A DNA stretch of 64,000 nt from Psychrobacter urativorans (GCF_904846695.1 NZ_CAJHBR010000004.1:1-64000), one strand, 5' to 3'; shown: positions 52,217 through 62,142, counted from the first letter of the stretch. Translations and numbers: made by a program. Notes: generated by a model not told the origin, from the letters alone.

Positions 52217-52816
52217 TTAATTAGCAGCGATAAGGTTGCCTGATATCTCAAGCGGAATCATATTGCCGATGATTTTTGGAAAAGCCGTGACCCCGTAAGT
52301 ATATCGATTGATTAATCCTGTCGCTTTGAATTTCAAGATAGGTTTTTTAGTCGTAGGATCATTTACCACATCTGTTAGAGTAACTTTTACGGTTAGAGGT
52401 TTAGTCTGACCCAGTACCGTAAAATCACCAGTGACATTAGCTTCTTTAGCATTAATCATGCTGACCTTTTTTGAGACAAAAGTCATAGTAGGATATTGTG
52501 CCGTGTTAAGCAGCTCTTTGCGACGCAAAAAAGCATTGCGCATATTGCCACCAGCATCGATACTGTTAGTATTTACGGTGAAATTAATGGTGGTGTTAGT
52601 AGGATTTTTTACATCATAATTGATAGCACCATCCATCTTATGAAACTGACCTTCAACAGAACCTTTGCCCAAATAAGCCACCTGAAAATCTACGTTAGTT
52701 TTCGGGACATCTAGCTTCCACTTTTGTGGCGTTGCCGCTAACCCCATCATTGGTAATGAGAGTAATAAACTGGCAGTTAACGTGGTCTTGAGCAAAGAGG
52801 TAGTAAGGGTATTCAT
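52217..52816 (-). CDS. YceI family periplasmic lipid-binding-like protein
   Basis: A 199-residue secreted protein with a signal peptide (hydrophobic core at residues 10-25, cleavage near GLA). The YceI lipocalin-like barrel is shown by KWKLDVPKTNVDFQVAYLGK, VEGQFHKMDGAINYD, INFTVNTNSIDAGGNMRN, RKELLNTAQYPTMTFVSKKV and VTGDFTVLGQTKPLTVKVTL. Members bind polyprenoids or other apolar ligands and are often induced by alkaline or osmotic stress. It lies ahead of the DUF4424 gene on the same strand, separated by a terminator. Confidence 0.93.
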   Translation of the reverse strand: MNTLTTSLLKTTLTASLLLSLPMMGLAATPQKWKLDVPKTNVDFQVAYLGKGSVEGQFHKMDGAINYDVKNPTNTTINFTVNTNSIDAGGNMRNAFLRRKELLNTAQYPTMTFVSKKVSMINAKEANVTGDFTVLGQTKPLTVKVTLTDVVNDPTTKKPILKFKATGLINRYTYGVTAFPKIIGNMIPLEISGNLIAAN

Positions 52817-53337
52817 ACGAATGTTCCAAGAAGCGATATTGAAGTTAGCAGGTAGGCCTAGATGAAGTAATCTCTACAAGGCTATAAAAACTTAATAGTA
52901 TTTTTAAGGCCAATAATAAGGCGCTAGGGTACTACACCTATTTGGTTACCCTGTATTATTATAGTTATATCTTATGACAACTGTGCAGTAGTAGCAAACC
53001 GCTAATGGGCTATAGCTATGACTGACTGGTGCTTAACCTTTGGAGGCTAAGGTGTAAGGCTTAAATGACTCACTAAATACAGCGGATAGCACAGAGCTAA
53101 GATCTTGCTTGCTCAGCATTTTTGATATTATAAAACTTATGCTGATAAAACCAAATTTCATGAGAGTTAATTTTAGAGGTGTCTTGGGCGAGGCTCTCAT
53201 AAAGGCAACCATTCGACTAATGTTAGATAATGCCATTTGACATTGGCTAAATAGTATCAGACTACCATTGAACAATAAGGGTTCGCCATATTATGACCAA
53301 CCCTTATACTTTTTATACCTTGAAGCGTCTAACGAAA
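52817..53337. other. Intergenic region upstream of the YceI gene
   Basis: About 520 bp. A minus-strand frame of 67 codons (from an ATG at 53236) has no ribosome site or recognisable product and I do not call it. A weak hairpin (AAGGGTT...AACCCTT) lies at about 53277-53306. Confidence 0.4.
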
Positions 53338-54984
53338 CTAGGCTGGGAGTGACTGTTCTCTAGATTCGATAGCAGCTACAAACTCAGCCTTGATACTATC
53401 CGCTAACTTCTCAGCGATCATGATAGTCGGCGCATTAGTATTAGCACTGATGAGCGTGGGCATGATGGACGCATCAATGACTCGTAATCCGCTTACCCCT
53501 CTGACTTTTAACTCTAGATCGACTACTGACTGCTCGTCTGCACCCATACGGCAAGTACCGACAGGATGATAAATAGTATCTGATCTATTGCGAATGAAAC
53601 CAAGCATACCGTCTTTCTCTAAATAAGGAGCAGGGTAATCTTCGGTAATATACTTAGCCATAGGCGCCTCCGCCATAATAGCGCGAGTACGCTCAGCGCC
53701 TGCGATCATATATTCCACATCTTTGGGATGTGACAGATAGTTTGGATCAATGAGCGGTGCAGCAGCGGGGTCATTGGAGGCGAGCTTTACCGTGCCGCGA
53801 CTCTCTGGACGTAAGTAACAAGCGTGACAAGAGACGGCATAGCCACGTTTGAGATCACGGCCATGATTCATCACTCGAGCTATGGCGAAATGCAGCTGAG
53901 TATTCGGCCACTCTTGCGGTGCATCACCAACGCTAAAGAACGCACCGCCTTCAGCGTAGTTCGTTGATAGCAGACCAGTGCCATCTTTACGCCATTGCCG
54001 CATGGCCTTAAAGAAGTTCATCCCAGCGATAGTGCCAACGCCGAATACGTCAGTGGTATTGACTTCATAATCAAACACTACATCCAAATGGTCTTGTAGA
54101 TTTTCACCTACTTCAGGGGCATCTACGACTACTTTTATATCTAAAGCTTCAAGCTGAGCTTTTGGCCCAATACCAGATAACATCAACACTTTAGGCGAGC
54201 CAAAGCTACCGCCAGACAGGATAACTTCGTGACGGGCATTGACCATTTGCTCAGCACCGTGTTTTTCGTAGATAACGCCCGTGGCTTTATGATCCTCGAT
54301 GATTACTCGATTGACTTGCGCATGAGTGACAACGGTCAAGTTCGGGCGCTCTTGTACTGGATGAAGGTAAGCTGCTGCTGCTGAACAGCGTTGGCCTTGT
54401 TTTTCCCCATGAAAGTGGGTCACTTGATATAGACCTACGCCTTCTTGTTTAGGGCCATTGAAGTCTTGGTTGTGCTCGAGTCCGTTAGCGATGCCAGCCT
54501 GCACAAAAGCTTTAGAGATATCGCGAGGGCTCAACAGATCACTGACATTTAATGGCCCACTATCACCATGCAAGTCATCGCCACCACGCACATTGTTTTC
54601 AGCTTTTATAAAATAGGGTAGTAAGTCGTCGAAGCCCCAACCTACGCAGCCTTGCTCGACCCAACGCTCATAATCTAGCGGACTACCACGAGTATAAACC
54701 ATCGCATTAATAGCCGATGAGCCTCCTAAACACTGACCACGAGGTTGAAAGCCACGCCGATCGTTTAGATGAGTTTGTGGGGTAGTATGGAAGCACCAGT
54801 TGTTCAATTTAAGCGGCTTGCCAGGTACTAACAGGATGAGACCAGCAGGCACCCGCACTGCTAAATCTTTGCCATCGCCACCATACTCTAGTAGACAGAC
54901 ACTGATATCTGGGTTTTCTGTAAGACGGCTGGCGAGTACACAACCTGCTGAACCGCCCCCTACAATGACATAATCAAAATCCAT
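53338..54984 (-). CDS. GMC-family FAD-dependent alcohol dehydrogenase (AlkJ-like)
   Basis: A 548-residue GMC oxidoreductase. The FAD dinucleotide motif is YVIVGGGSAGCVLASRL (residues 5-21), followed by GQCLGGSSAINAMVYTRG and the GMC signature GSFGSPKVLMLSGIGP. The catalytic end has YHPVGTCRMG and ANTNAPTIMIAEKLAD. It resembles AlkJ, the membrane-linked alcohol dehydrogenase of alkane degraders, more than choline dehydrogenase (no betaine genes nearby). It lies in a minus-strand set with DUF779 and an aldehyde dehydrogenase, so it probably oxidises an alcohol to the aldehyde. Confidence 0.88.
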   Translation of the reverse strand: MDFDYVIVGGGSAGCVLASRLTENPDISVCLLEYGGDGKDLAVRVPAGLILLVPGKPLKLNNWCFHTTPQTHLNDRRGFQPRGQCLGGSSAINAMVYTRGSPLDYERWVEQGCVGWGFDDLLPYFIKAENNVRGGDDLHGDSGPLNVSDLLSPRDISKAFVQAGIANGLEHNQDFNGPKQEGVGLYQVTHFHGEKQGQRCSAAAAYLHPVQERPNLTVVTHAQVNRVIIEDHKATGVIYEKHGAEQMVNARHEVILSGGSFGSPKVLMLSGIGPKAQLEALDIKVVVDAPEVGENLQDHLDVVFDYEVNTTDVFGVGTIAGMNFFKAMRQWRKDGTGLLSTNYAEGGAFFSVGDAPQEWPNTQLHFAIARVMNHGRDLKRGYAVSCHACYLRPESRGTVKLASNDPAAAPLIDPNYLSHPKDVEYMIAGAERTRAIMAEAPMAKYITEDYPAPYLEKDGMLGFIRNRSDTIYHPVGTCRMGADEQSVVDLELKVRGVSGLRVIDASIMPTLISANTNAPTIMIAEKLADSIKAEFVAAIESREQSLPA

Positions 54985-55069
54985 TTTTTATTCCTCGTAG
55001 CGTCCCTGCTAATTAAGCTGGTCGTATACTGTATTTATTGCATTGGAATACTTATTTGCGCACCAAACC

Positions 55070-55396
55070 TCATAGTGCACAGACCTCTGAGCGTACTATA
55101 AAGCGTTTGCCCTCTGGTATTTCTAACGAAAAGCTTGCTCCACGGCCCTTGACTACATCGATGGTTAAATCAGTATGCTGCCAGAGTTTATATTGTGCTT
55201 TACCCATATAAAAAGGGCAGCCAGCCAGCTCACCGAGTAGGACGTCTTGAGCGCCTACTTTGAACTCGCCTAATGGATAACACATAGGAGAGCTGCCATC
55301 ACAGCAGCCGCCTGATTGATGAAACATCAGCTCGCCATGCTTAGATTTTAGTAGCTCAATCAGTGCTTCGCAAGATTGGGTAGCGGTGAGTTTCAT
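55070..55396 (-). CDS. DUF779 protein
   Basis: A 108-residue protein with GELMFHQSGGCCDGSSPMCY, the CC...C cluster typical of DUF779, and DVLLGELAGCPFYMGKAQY. Genes of this family are commonly next to ExaC/AdhA-type aldehyde or alcohol dehydrogenases. Here it sits between the alcohol dehydrogenase remnant and the GMC dehydrogenase. Role unknown; the cysteines suggest metal binding. AAGGAAACTGTT precedes the ATG. Confidence 0.9.
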   Translation of the reverse strand: MKLTATQSCEALIELLKSKHGELMFHQSGGCCDGSSPMCYPLGEFKVGAQDVLLGELAGCPFYMGKAQYKLWQHTDLTIDVVKGRGASFSLEIPEGKRFIVRSEVCAL

Positions 55397-55561
55397 AACA
55401 GTTTCCTTGTCATTAAAAGTGCTTATTAATTATTAATATGAAGAGCTAATAAAAAAAGTCGCATCAAATCCAGTTACACCATTAATAGCATGTCACTGGA
55501 AATAATACGACTCATTATTTATGACGCAATGTATCTATACAGATACCAACGGTTTAAATAC

Positions 55562-55825
55562 TTACATAGTGTAGTCGATAACAATCCGACCTTCGATTTT
55601 TCCCTGGCGCATACGTTCAAAAATATCATTGATATTCTCTAACGGTTCAGCGGTTACAGTAGCTTTTACTTTGCCTGCTGCCGCCATGTTTAACGATTCT
55701 TGTAAGTCCAGACGTGTACCAACAGCTACAGCAGCGACGTTTAAGCCCATAGCAATAGCATACTGCACCGCCATGTGACCCAGTCCGTCAATACCTGAAA
55801 TCACTACCCATTCATAATTCCATGA
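55562..55825 (-). pseudogene. Zinc alcohol dehydrogenase, N-terminal and internal deletion
   Basis: On the minus strand the frame reads EWVVISGIDGLGHMAVQYAI then GLNVAAVAVGTRLDLQESLN and ends IFERMRQGKIEGRIVIDYTM. This is the nucleotide-binding start of an AdhP/AdhA-type dehydrogenase fused directly to its last 50 residues. By family comparison roughly 80-100 codons are missing at the join (after NVAAV), and the N-terminal zinc-binding half (about 170 residues) is missing too. It lies directly behind the aldehyde dehydrogenase gene, the normal partner. Confidence 0.88.
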
Positions 55826-55856
55826 CTGGCTAAATAATACAGTCTAAGCAAACGGC

Positions 55857-57383
55857 TTAGAAAAATCCCATCGCTTTAGGACTATAAGAGACCAGCATGT
55901 TTTTGGTTTGTTGATAATGATCGAGCATCATTAGATGGTTTTCGCGGCCAATACCTGACTGCTTGTAACCACCAAAGGCAGAGTGAGCAGGGTAGATATG
56001 ATAACAGTTGGTCCATACGCGGCCGGCTTGTATACCACGGCCAAAGCGATAGGCCTTATGTACGCTACGAGTCCAAACCCCAGCGCCTAGACCGTACAAG
56101 GTGTCATTGGCAATGCTCATAGCTTCTTCGTCATCTTTAAAGGTAGTAACCGCCAGCACTGGACCAAAGATCTCTTCTTGGAACACTCGCATGTCGTTGG
56201 TGCCCTCAAAGATCGTCGGCTGTACATAATAGCCCTCCGAGTTCTCGCCTTCATGCTTTGCTTGTTCACCGCCAACTAGAATTTTTGCGCCTTCTTTTTT
56301 GCCGATATCGAGGTAAGATAATATCTTCTCTAATTGATCAGAGCTAGCTTGAGCGCCAATCATGGTTTCGGTGTCTAGTGGGTTACCCATTTTGATAGCT
56401 TTAACACGAGCGATACAACGCTTGATAAACTCATCGTAGATGCTTTCGTGTACTAAAGCGCGTGAAGGACAAGTACAGACTTCCCCTTGGTTAAGTGCGA
56501 ACATGACTAAGCCTTCAACCGCTTTGTCTAAGAAGTCATCATCTTCATCCATAATATCGGCGAAGAAGATGTTTGGGCTCTTACCGCCAAGCTCTAAAGT
56601 TACGGGGATAATGTTTTCACTGGCGTACTGCATAATCAGGCGACCAGTAGTGGTCTCACCAGTAAAGGCAACTTTATTGATACGTGGGTTAGAGGCTAGC
56701 GGCTTACCGGCTTCAACCCCGAAGCCATTGACCACGTTGAGAACGCCTTTAGGTAAGATATCTGCCACACCTATGATATCGAGCATATAAAGAATAGAGG
56801 CTGGTGTTTGTTCAGCAGGTTTTAATACCACACAGTTCCCAGCAGCAAGCGCAGGAGCTAGTTTCCATACTGCCATTAAGATAGGGAAGTTCCACGGAAT
56901 AATTTGACCGACGACACCCAGGGGTTCGTGGAAATGATAGGCAACTGTGTCTTCATCTATTTGACTAATGCCCCCTTCTTGAGCACGAATGGCACTGGCA
57001 AAATAGCGGAAATGGTCGATGGCTAAGGGAATGTCGGCAATAAGGGTTTCGCGAACAGGCTTGCCATTCTCATAGCACTCGGCAATAGCGATAGACTCTA
57101 AATTAGCCTCCATACTATCAGCGATTTTTAGCAGCAGATTGGCACGTTCAGTAACGCTGGTTTTTCCCCAAGCCTCTTTTGCCGCATGAGCGGCATCTAG
57201 GGCTTTTTCAATATCAGCGGCTTTGGAGCGGGCTACCTGACAGATAGTCTTGCCATTAATGGGACTAGGATTATCGAAATACTCACCATCGATAGGAGCG
57301 ACCCATTCGCCATTAATAAAGTTATCGTATTTTTCACGAAAATGGACGGTACTGTCTGCGGTATTAGGATAAGGGTATAACAT
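55857..57383 (-). CDS. NAD-dependent acetaldehyde/aldehyde dehydrogenase (ExaC/AldB-like)
   Basis: A 508-residue aldehyde dehydrogenase. [20 protein letters not shown] is the cofactor region, [14 protein letters not shown] carries the catalytic Glu, and [14 protein letters not shown] carries the catalytic Cys within the EVCTCPSR word typical of the ExaC/AldB/AcoD group that oxidises acetaldehyde. AAGGAGAAGTTA is the ribosome site. The gene heads a minus-strand cluster with a broken zinc alcohol dehydrogenase, DUF779 and a GMC dehydrogenase. With aceA and glcB it would feed ethanol carbon into the glyoxylate shunt. Confidence 0.94.
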   Translation of the reverse strand: MLYPYPNTADSTVHFREKYDNFINGEWVAPIDGEYFDNPSPINGKTICQVARSKAADIEKALDAAHAAKEAWGKTSVTERANLLLKIADSMEANLESIAIAECYENGKPVRETLIADIPLAIDHFRYFASAIRAQEGGISQIDEDTVAYHFHEPLGVVGQIIPWNFPILMAVWKLAPALAAGNCVVLKPAEQTPASILYMLDIIGVADILPKGVLNVVNGFGVEAGKPLASNPRINKVAFTGETTTGRLIMQYASENIIPVTLELGGKSPNIFFADIMDEDDDFLDKAVEGLVMFALNQGEVCTCPSRALVHESIYDEFIKRCIARVKAIKMGNPLDTETMIGAQASSDQLEKILSYLDIGKKEGAKILVGGEQAKHEGENSEGYYVQPTIFEGTNDMRVFQEEIFGPVLAVTTFKDDEEAMSIANDTLYGLGAGVWTRSVHKAYRFGRGIQAGRVWTNCYHIYPAHSAFGGYKQSGIGRENHLMMLDHYQQTKNMLVSYSPKAMGFF

Positions 57384-57725
57384 TAACTTCTCCTTGTTGC
57401 GTTATATAAGGCAAAACAAGAGCATGAGTAGTTATCAAGAGGCTATTTAAGACCTTATAAAAATAAATACTTATGCACTAATTACTAGATCTTCCTGATC
57501 AAGCAATAGCTCTATCGTACTCAGCTTTGATATAGAGCGATAGTTACTTTTAATGATATTTGGTCTAGTGATACATAAATTTAAGTTATGTATGGCTATC
57601 CGCTTAAAGTAGTTTGCAAAGGTCAGGTAGCTGTTATAATTGTTAGCAAATATTTTAGGCTATTACAGTTATTGATTTGCTGATAGCCGCTTTCTTCCCA
57701 TCAGCTTATTAATTGGTTTAGATAT
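57384..57725. other. Divergent intergenic region, aldehyde dehydrogenase / helicase
   Basis: About 340 bp with no gene. It should contain both promoters. I cannot name an operator; no regulator gene of the alcohol cluster is in the window. Confidence 0.4.
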
Positions 57726-59675
57726 ATGCGTCAATCATCCGCTCTTGATATTTTACAAACAGGTCAAAATGTTTTTTTGACAGGCTCAGCAGGTTCCGGT
57801 AAGACTTATACCCTCAACCAATATATTAATTATTTGCGTGCGCGGCGTGTGCCTGTAGCGGTTACCGCCAGCACTGGTATTGCCGCCACTCACATGAGTG
57901 GTACTACTATTCATAGCTGGTCGGGCATAGGGATCAAAGATGAGCTATCAGAGCGGGATTTAACCACTCTAGCTCGTAAGCAGTTCTTGGCAGACAGACT
58001 TAAAGAGACCGCTGTGCTAATCATTGATGAGATATCGATGTTGCATGCCAAGCAGCTTAATCTAGTCAATCAAGTACTCAAGCATGTGCGCAAAAGCGAT
58101 CAGCCCTTTGGTGGTATACAAGTAGTAGTCGCCGGAGACTTTTTTCAGTTGCCGCCTATCGGTAGTAGGGGGGAGAGTAACCGTGAGAAGTTTGCCTTTA
58201 TGTCAGAGGCTTGGCTCGATGCCCAGTTTCATATCTGCTATTTGAGCGAGCAGCATCGACAAGTCAGTGAAGCGGCCAATGGTGGTCTTGACTTGGATGA
58301 CATTCTCAACCAAATCCGTCGTCAAGAAGTGAGCTTTGAGGCTATTGCGGCCCTAGAAGCTACTTATGATCAAGATGTCGATATCAAACGCACTCGGCTA
58401 TATACCCATAACCTCAACGTCAATAAAATAAACGATAAAGAGCTAGCTGAACTCTCTGGTGAGATGAAGCGTTACGAGGCTATTTCTATCGGTGAAGACA
58501 AGCTAGTCGATACTTTGAAAAAAACTGTGCGCACCCAAGATGAGTTAGTACTCAAAGTGGGCGCAAAAGTTATGTTCATCAAAAACAACACCGAGCTCAA
58601 CGTTTCAAACGGCACTATGGGCGAGCTGATTGGCTATGCCACTGTAAAAGTTGATGACAGTCAGGCTAAAGCAAAAGCTGAAAAAGATGCTAGAAGCCAT
58701 GCGTTAGAGAGTAAAGAAACGCTCATAGCTAGTGATGATGATCCGGACGATAGTATCGTTGAGCCGCCAGCAAAAAAAGCAGAAAAAGCCCTCAGCAAAC
58801 AGCCGACCAGCCAAAAAATGCCAGTAGTAAGGTTGAACTCAGGGCGTGAAGTGATAGCTGAACCTGAAGAGTGGATTATTGAAGATGAAACTGGCGAGGT
58901 GCTGGCAAGCTATCAGCAAGTGCCACTATGTCTAGCTTGGGCGATTACTATCCATAAGTCGCAAGGTATGACATTGGATGCCGCTGAGATCGATCTATCA
59001 CGTACCTTTGAGCTGGGACAAGGTTATGTCGCATTATCACGCCTTAAGTCACTAGCAGGCTTACAGTTACTAGGTATGAATAGTATGAGCTTGCAGCTAG
59101 ATCCATTGGCACGTGGGGCTGATAAACGCTTCTTGGCGCTCTCAGCGGAAGCGGATGCTAACTATGCTATGCTCGATGAAAAAAGCATGCAGCAAAACCA
59201 TGAAAAATTTATCATAAAATCAGGCGGCACTACCAATCAAACTATCATTGATGCTTATGCTACTTTGCAAAAGAAACGCCGTGAGCAGCAGCAACAACTG
59301 CAAGATAAAAAGCAAAAGCAGGGCAATCAAGTCGCTGATAAATCCGACACTACCTTGCTAGTGACACGGCAATTATTAGAAGAGAGCCTAACTATTGCGG
59401 AGATTGCAGAGTCGAGAGAGCTTGCACAATCGACTATTATGCGCCATATTAGTGAGCTGAAACACCAAGACCCTAGCCTTGCCTGTGATCATCTACGGCC
59501 TAGTGATGAGATAATGACTGCTGTTGGCAATGCTTATGTGGCCATCAAAGTTGCTAATAATCCTAATGATTTCAATGATGATGGTACTGCCAAGCTGCGA
59601 CCTATTTATGATTACCTTAAACAGAACGTCGATTACAACACCATTCGTTTAGCACTGATTTTTATCACTCCTTAA
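57726..59675 (+). CDS. PIF1-like helicase with C-terminal helix-turn-helix
   Basis: A 649-residue superfamily 1B helicase. Walker A is LTGSAGSGKTYTL (residues 18-30), Walker B VLIIDEISML, then VVAGDFFQLPPIG, AITIHKSQGMTLDAAEIDL and GQGYVALSRL. A charged low-complexity insertion lies at about 315-360 (AKAKAEKDARSHALESKE...PPAKKAEKA). After residue 530 comes the HTH_40-type domain often found behind bacterial RecQ/PIF1 helicases (SLTIAEIAESRELAQSTIMR, HISELK). It probably unwinds DNA with 5'-3' polarity; its cellular role is unknown. Confidence 0.92.
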   Translation: MRQSSALDILQTGQNVFLTGSAGSGKTYTLNQYINYLRARRVPVAVTASTGIAATHMSGTTIHSWSGIGIKDELSERDLTTLARKQFLADRLKETAVLIIDEISMLHAKQLNLVNQVLKHVRKSDQPFGGIQVVVAGDFFQLPPIGSRGESNREKFAFMSEAWLDAQFHICYLSEQHRQVSEAANGGLDLDDILNQIRRQEVSFEAIAALEATYDQDVDIKRTRLYTHNLNVNKINDKELAELSGEMKRYEAISIGEDKLVDTLKKTVRTQDELVLKVGAKVMFIKNNTELNVSNGTMGELIGYATVKVDDSQAKAKAEKDARSHALESKETLIASDDDPDDSIVEPPAKKAEKALSKQPTSQKMPVVRLNSGREVIAEPEEWIIEDETGEVLASYQQVPLCLAWAITIHKSQGMTLDAAEIDLSRTFELGQGYVALSRLKSLAGLQLLGMNSMSLQLDPLARGADKRFLALSAEADANYAMLDEKSMQQNHEKFIIKSGGTTNQTIIDAYATLQKKRREQQQQLQDKKQKQGNQVADKSDTTLLVTRQLLEESLTIAEIAESRELAQSTIMRHISELKHQDPSLACDHLRPSDEIMTAVGNAYVAIKVANNPNDFNDDGTAKLRPIYDYLKQNVDYNTIRLALIFITP

Positions 59676-59860
59676 GGCTTTTATATTTAGATACTGTTAT
59701 TGCTAGGCGCTTGTCTATCAGTATCTTGATAGATAGCTATTTTATATTTTTCTGCCTGTATACGAGCTTGTACGCTGCCAACCAAGCGGTTGCTCAGCCT
59801 CAAGCTCTATTCTTCGACAATCTCGGTTCTTTCGCCCTTTCTCTATAGTGATACTTTGTT

Positions 59861-61051
59861 ATGTCTGATTTTGCCAACGCCACCTATCGTCGTGTCAATA
59901 GCGACTCCGATAACTCATCTCTGCGTGCCACAGGTGGAAATAGTAAGCCTCTACGTATCGCTATTAACGGCTTTGGACGTATAGGCCGCAATGTATTACG
60001 TGCACTACTTGAGCGCTTTGAAGTGCTAGGTCGATCGATTCATGTAGTGGCAATTAACGATTTGGCACCTGCTGAAACCTTACTGCATTTATTGAAATTC
60101 GACAGTACTCATGGGCGTTTGAGTCGATTGGGTATTGATGCCAAAATTGTCCAAAATGGCATTACTGATAAGCAGCAAAAACTATCTCCTAGCGCAAAGA
60201 ATGAAATTGAGCTGTGTTTAAGCAAAAATGATTTAACTTATTGTATTCGCCTGCTATCGAGAAGTGATCCAAAGATGCTCCCTTGGGATGATCTCGATAT
60301 CGATGTAGTACTGGAGTGTACTGGGAATTTTCGCTCTTACGAACAAGCGAGTTTGCATATCGCATCAGGCGCAAAACAAGTCATCATAGGGGCTGCGCCC
60401 TTCGATGATGTCGATGCTTGTATTATTATGGGTGTTAACAGCGATGAGCTGACTTTGGATCTGCCGATTATCTCTAGTGTCTCTTGTACGACCCAAGCTC
60501 TAGTGCCGCTGATTGACACTCTAGATAAAGCCTTTGGGGTAGAATCAGCGATGATGACCGAGATTCATGCAGTTACTGCTGATCAGACGGTACTGGATCA
60601 AGCTCATCGTGATTTAAGACGCGCACGGGCTTCAGGCTATAATATTATCCCGACTACTTCTAGTAGCATTGCAGCGACTGAGCGAGTACTACCAGCGATG
60701 ATAGGCAAAATAAATGGTCATTCTATTCGAGTACCAACCATTGATGTGGCGGCTATCGACGTGACGTTTGTATTTGGCAAAGCAGAGGTGACTGTAGAAG
60801 ATATGCGTGAAGTCCTTAAATCAGCTAGCCAAGCTCATTTAATCAATATTATGGCTTATACCGATGAGCCTTTAGTATCCAGTGATTTTATCCATCAAAC
60901 CGAATCGCTGATTATCGATGGTCAGCAGCTGATGCAAGTTGGTTCTCAGTATAAAGTATTTGCTTGGTATGATAATGAATGGGGCTATGCCAATCGTCTA
61001 CTCGATATGTGCTTGCATCTTTCCTGCAGCAAACAAGCTAATACTAAATAG
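59861..61051 (+). CDS. epd: Erythrose-4-phosphate / glyceraldehyde-3-phosphate dehydrogenase (Epd-like)
   Basis: A 396-residue member of the GAPDH superfamily with a 31-residue Ser/Asn-rich N-terminal tail before RIAINGFGRIGRNVLRALLE. The catalytic Cys is in SSVSCTTQALVPL and the His in MTEIHAVTADQ. LPWDDLDIDVVLECTG, DQAHRDLRRARASGYNIIP and RVPTIDVAAID follow the Epd branch (erythrose 4-phosphate to 4-phosphoerythronate, the start of pyridoxal phosphate synthesis) more than glycolytic GAPDH. However, the usual SNASCTTNC is altered to SSVSCTTQA, so substrate is uncertain. pgk and fba, frequent neighbours, are absent. Confidence 0.78.
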   Translation: MSDFANATYRRVNSDSDNSSLRATGGNSKPLRIAINGFGRIGRNVLRALLERFEVLGRSIHVVAINDLAPAETLLHLLKFDSTHGRLSRLGIDAKIVQNGITDKQQKLSPSAKNEIELCLSKNDLTYCIRLLSRSDPKMLPWDDLDIDVVLECTGNFRSYEQASLHIASGAKQVIIGAAPFDDVDACIIMGVNSDELTLDLPIISSVSCTTQALVPLIDTLDKAFGVESAMMTEIHAVTADQTVLDQAHRDLRRARASGYNIIPTTSSSIAATERVLPAMIGKINGHSIRVPTIDVAAIDVTFVFGKAEVTVEDMREVLKSASQAHLINIMAYTDEPLVSSDFIHQTESLIIDGQQLMQVGSQYKVFAWYDNEWGYANRLLDMCLHLSCSKQANTK

Positions 61052-61206
61052 AAGAGGGTTACGCAAGTATTCGGCCCCTAAACCTTTAGTAGACAGGCCT
61101 AAAGTCGGCAATAAGCTAATAAATAATGCCTATTTGCAAAATAATTTCACTTTTTTAATTTAACCTCTTGCATTATCATTTCAGATCGCTATAATGATGC
61201 ACAAAT

Positions 61207-61297
61207 GGAGACGTGGCAGAGCGGTTGAATGCACCGGTCTTGAAAACCGACAAGGGTTAATAGCCCTTCGAGAGTTCGAATCTCTCCGTCTCCGCCA
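61207..61297 (+). tRNA. tRNA-Ser (anticodon TGA)
   Basis: A 91-base class II tRNA. Acceptor GGAGACG pairs with CGTCTCC, the anticodon loop CTTGAAA contains TGA, a long variable arm (AAGGGTTAATAGCCCTT) follows, the T loop is GTTCGAATC and CCA is encoded. Confidence 0.97.
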
Positions 61298-61322
61298 AAT
61301 TTAAGTAGTACTTAGTATAATT

Positions 61323-61359
61323 AAAAAGCCCCAATCATTATTTGATTGGGGCTTTTTTT
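61323..61359 (+). terminator. Terminator after tRNA-Ser
   Basis: AAAAGCCCCAATCA and TGATTGGGGCTTTTTTT form an 11-base stem with T run, 26 bp after the tRNA. Confidence 0.9.
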
Positions 61360-61407
61360 ATTTGTCCTTCTACTGGCTAATAAACGTATTTAATAAGATT
61401 TTTAGCA

Positions 61408-62142
61408 TTAAGGTATCAGTTTTTCAGCGAACTCTATCTTTTGGCCATCAGTCAAAGTTAGCGTGCCTTCAGTTATTTCAATGGTTACGTCTTGAGCGTT
61501 TTTAATAGCACGCATCACATTGATATCTTCGATACTGCTTTCAATAATGATCTTACCCGACTGCTCAGGGGTAATAGGAGTTGCAAACTGCGTAAGGGGA
61601 ATATTAAAGCGCTTGCCCTTAGTAAGCTTAGCGTCTTTCATTAATAGCTTACCTTTAAAACTCTTGATAGGCACAGTGCCATGATTAGATAGCATAAACT
61701 GTAGCTTCACCTGAGTTAGGCTATCGTTATCACTGGTTTTAACCGGCAGTAGGGCGATGGGATAAATCTGATTATCAACTTTAGCTACTGTCTGGCTAGC
61801 GCCTACAGGACTCTTTTTACCAGTTGGATTGTCAGGGTGCAGGCGCTCATACTCGCGCTGCTGCACTAAGGCCTGCTTTATCGTCGTACTTGGCATGGCT
61901 CCTGACTCGTAAGCATCACTTAGCTTCATACGTATCATATAGCGGCTAAGCAGACCTCTATCGGCCTCAGAGAGCTTCTCAAAAGTATCGCCGAGCTTTT
62001 TTTGCCACTGATTAGAGTCAGTAGGGATAGTTTGTTTGCTGGGATCGGATTCTGACGTCGAGCAGCCACTGATGGCTGGTATTAATGCCAGAGCGCAAGC
62101 GAGTACTAATGCCATAGCCAAACCTTGTTTTAGGACCGTCAT
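61408..62142 (-). CDS. Predicted lipoprotein
   Basis: A 244-residue protein with a lipoprotein signal: a hydrophobic core (LAMALVLACALALIPA) and lipobox AISGC with Cys27. A helical region follows (residues 45-100, KLGDTFEKLSEADRGLLSRY). Then comes an all-beta domain (QVKLQFMLSNHGTVPIKSFK, GKIIIESSIEDINVM) that resembles an immunoglobulin-like fold in envelope proteins. I recognise no named family. AAGGAGAGTAATA is a strong ribosome site. It is probably anchored in the outer membrane, since no Asp follows the Cys. Confidence 0.8.
   Translation of the reverse strand: MTVLKQGLAMALVLACALALIPAISGCSTSESDPSKQTIPTDSNQWQKKLGDTFEKLSEADRGLLSRYMIRMKLSDAYESGAMPSTTIKQALVQQREYERLHPDNPTGKKSPVGASQTVAKVDNQIYPIALLPVKTSDNDSLTQVKLQFMLSNHGTVPIKSFKGKLLMKDAKLTKGKRFNIPLTQFATPITPEQSGKIIIESSIEDINVMRAIKNAQDVTIEITEGTLTLTDGQKIEFAEKLIP

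Noticed and set aside
53033..53275. 80-codon minus-strand frame between the GMC and YceI genes
   Set aside because: The start is TTG. The internal ATG at 53236 lacks a ribosome site, and the sequence shows no domain or composition typical of a gene.
53338..54984. Choline dehydrogenase betA
   Set aside because: No betaine aldehyde dehydrogenase (BetB-type), betI or transporter adjoins it, and the sequence words fit AlkJ better.
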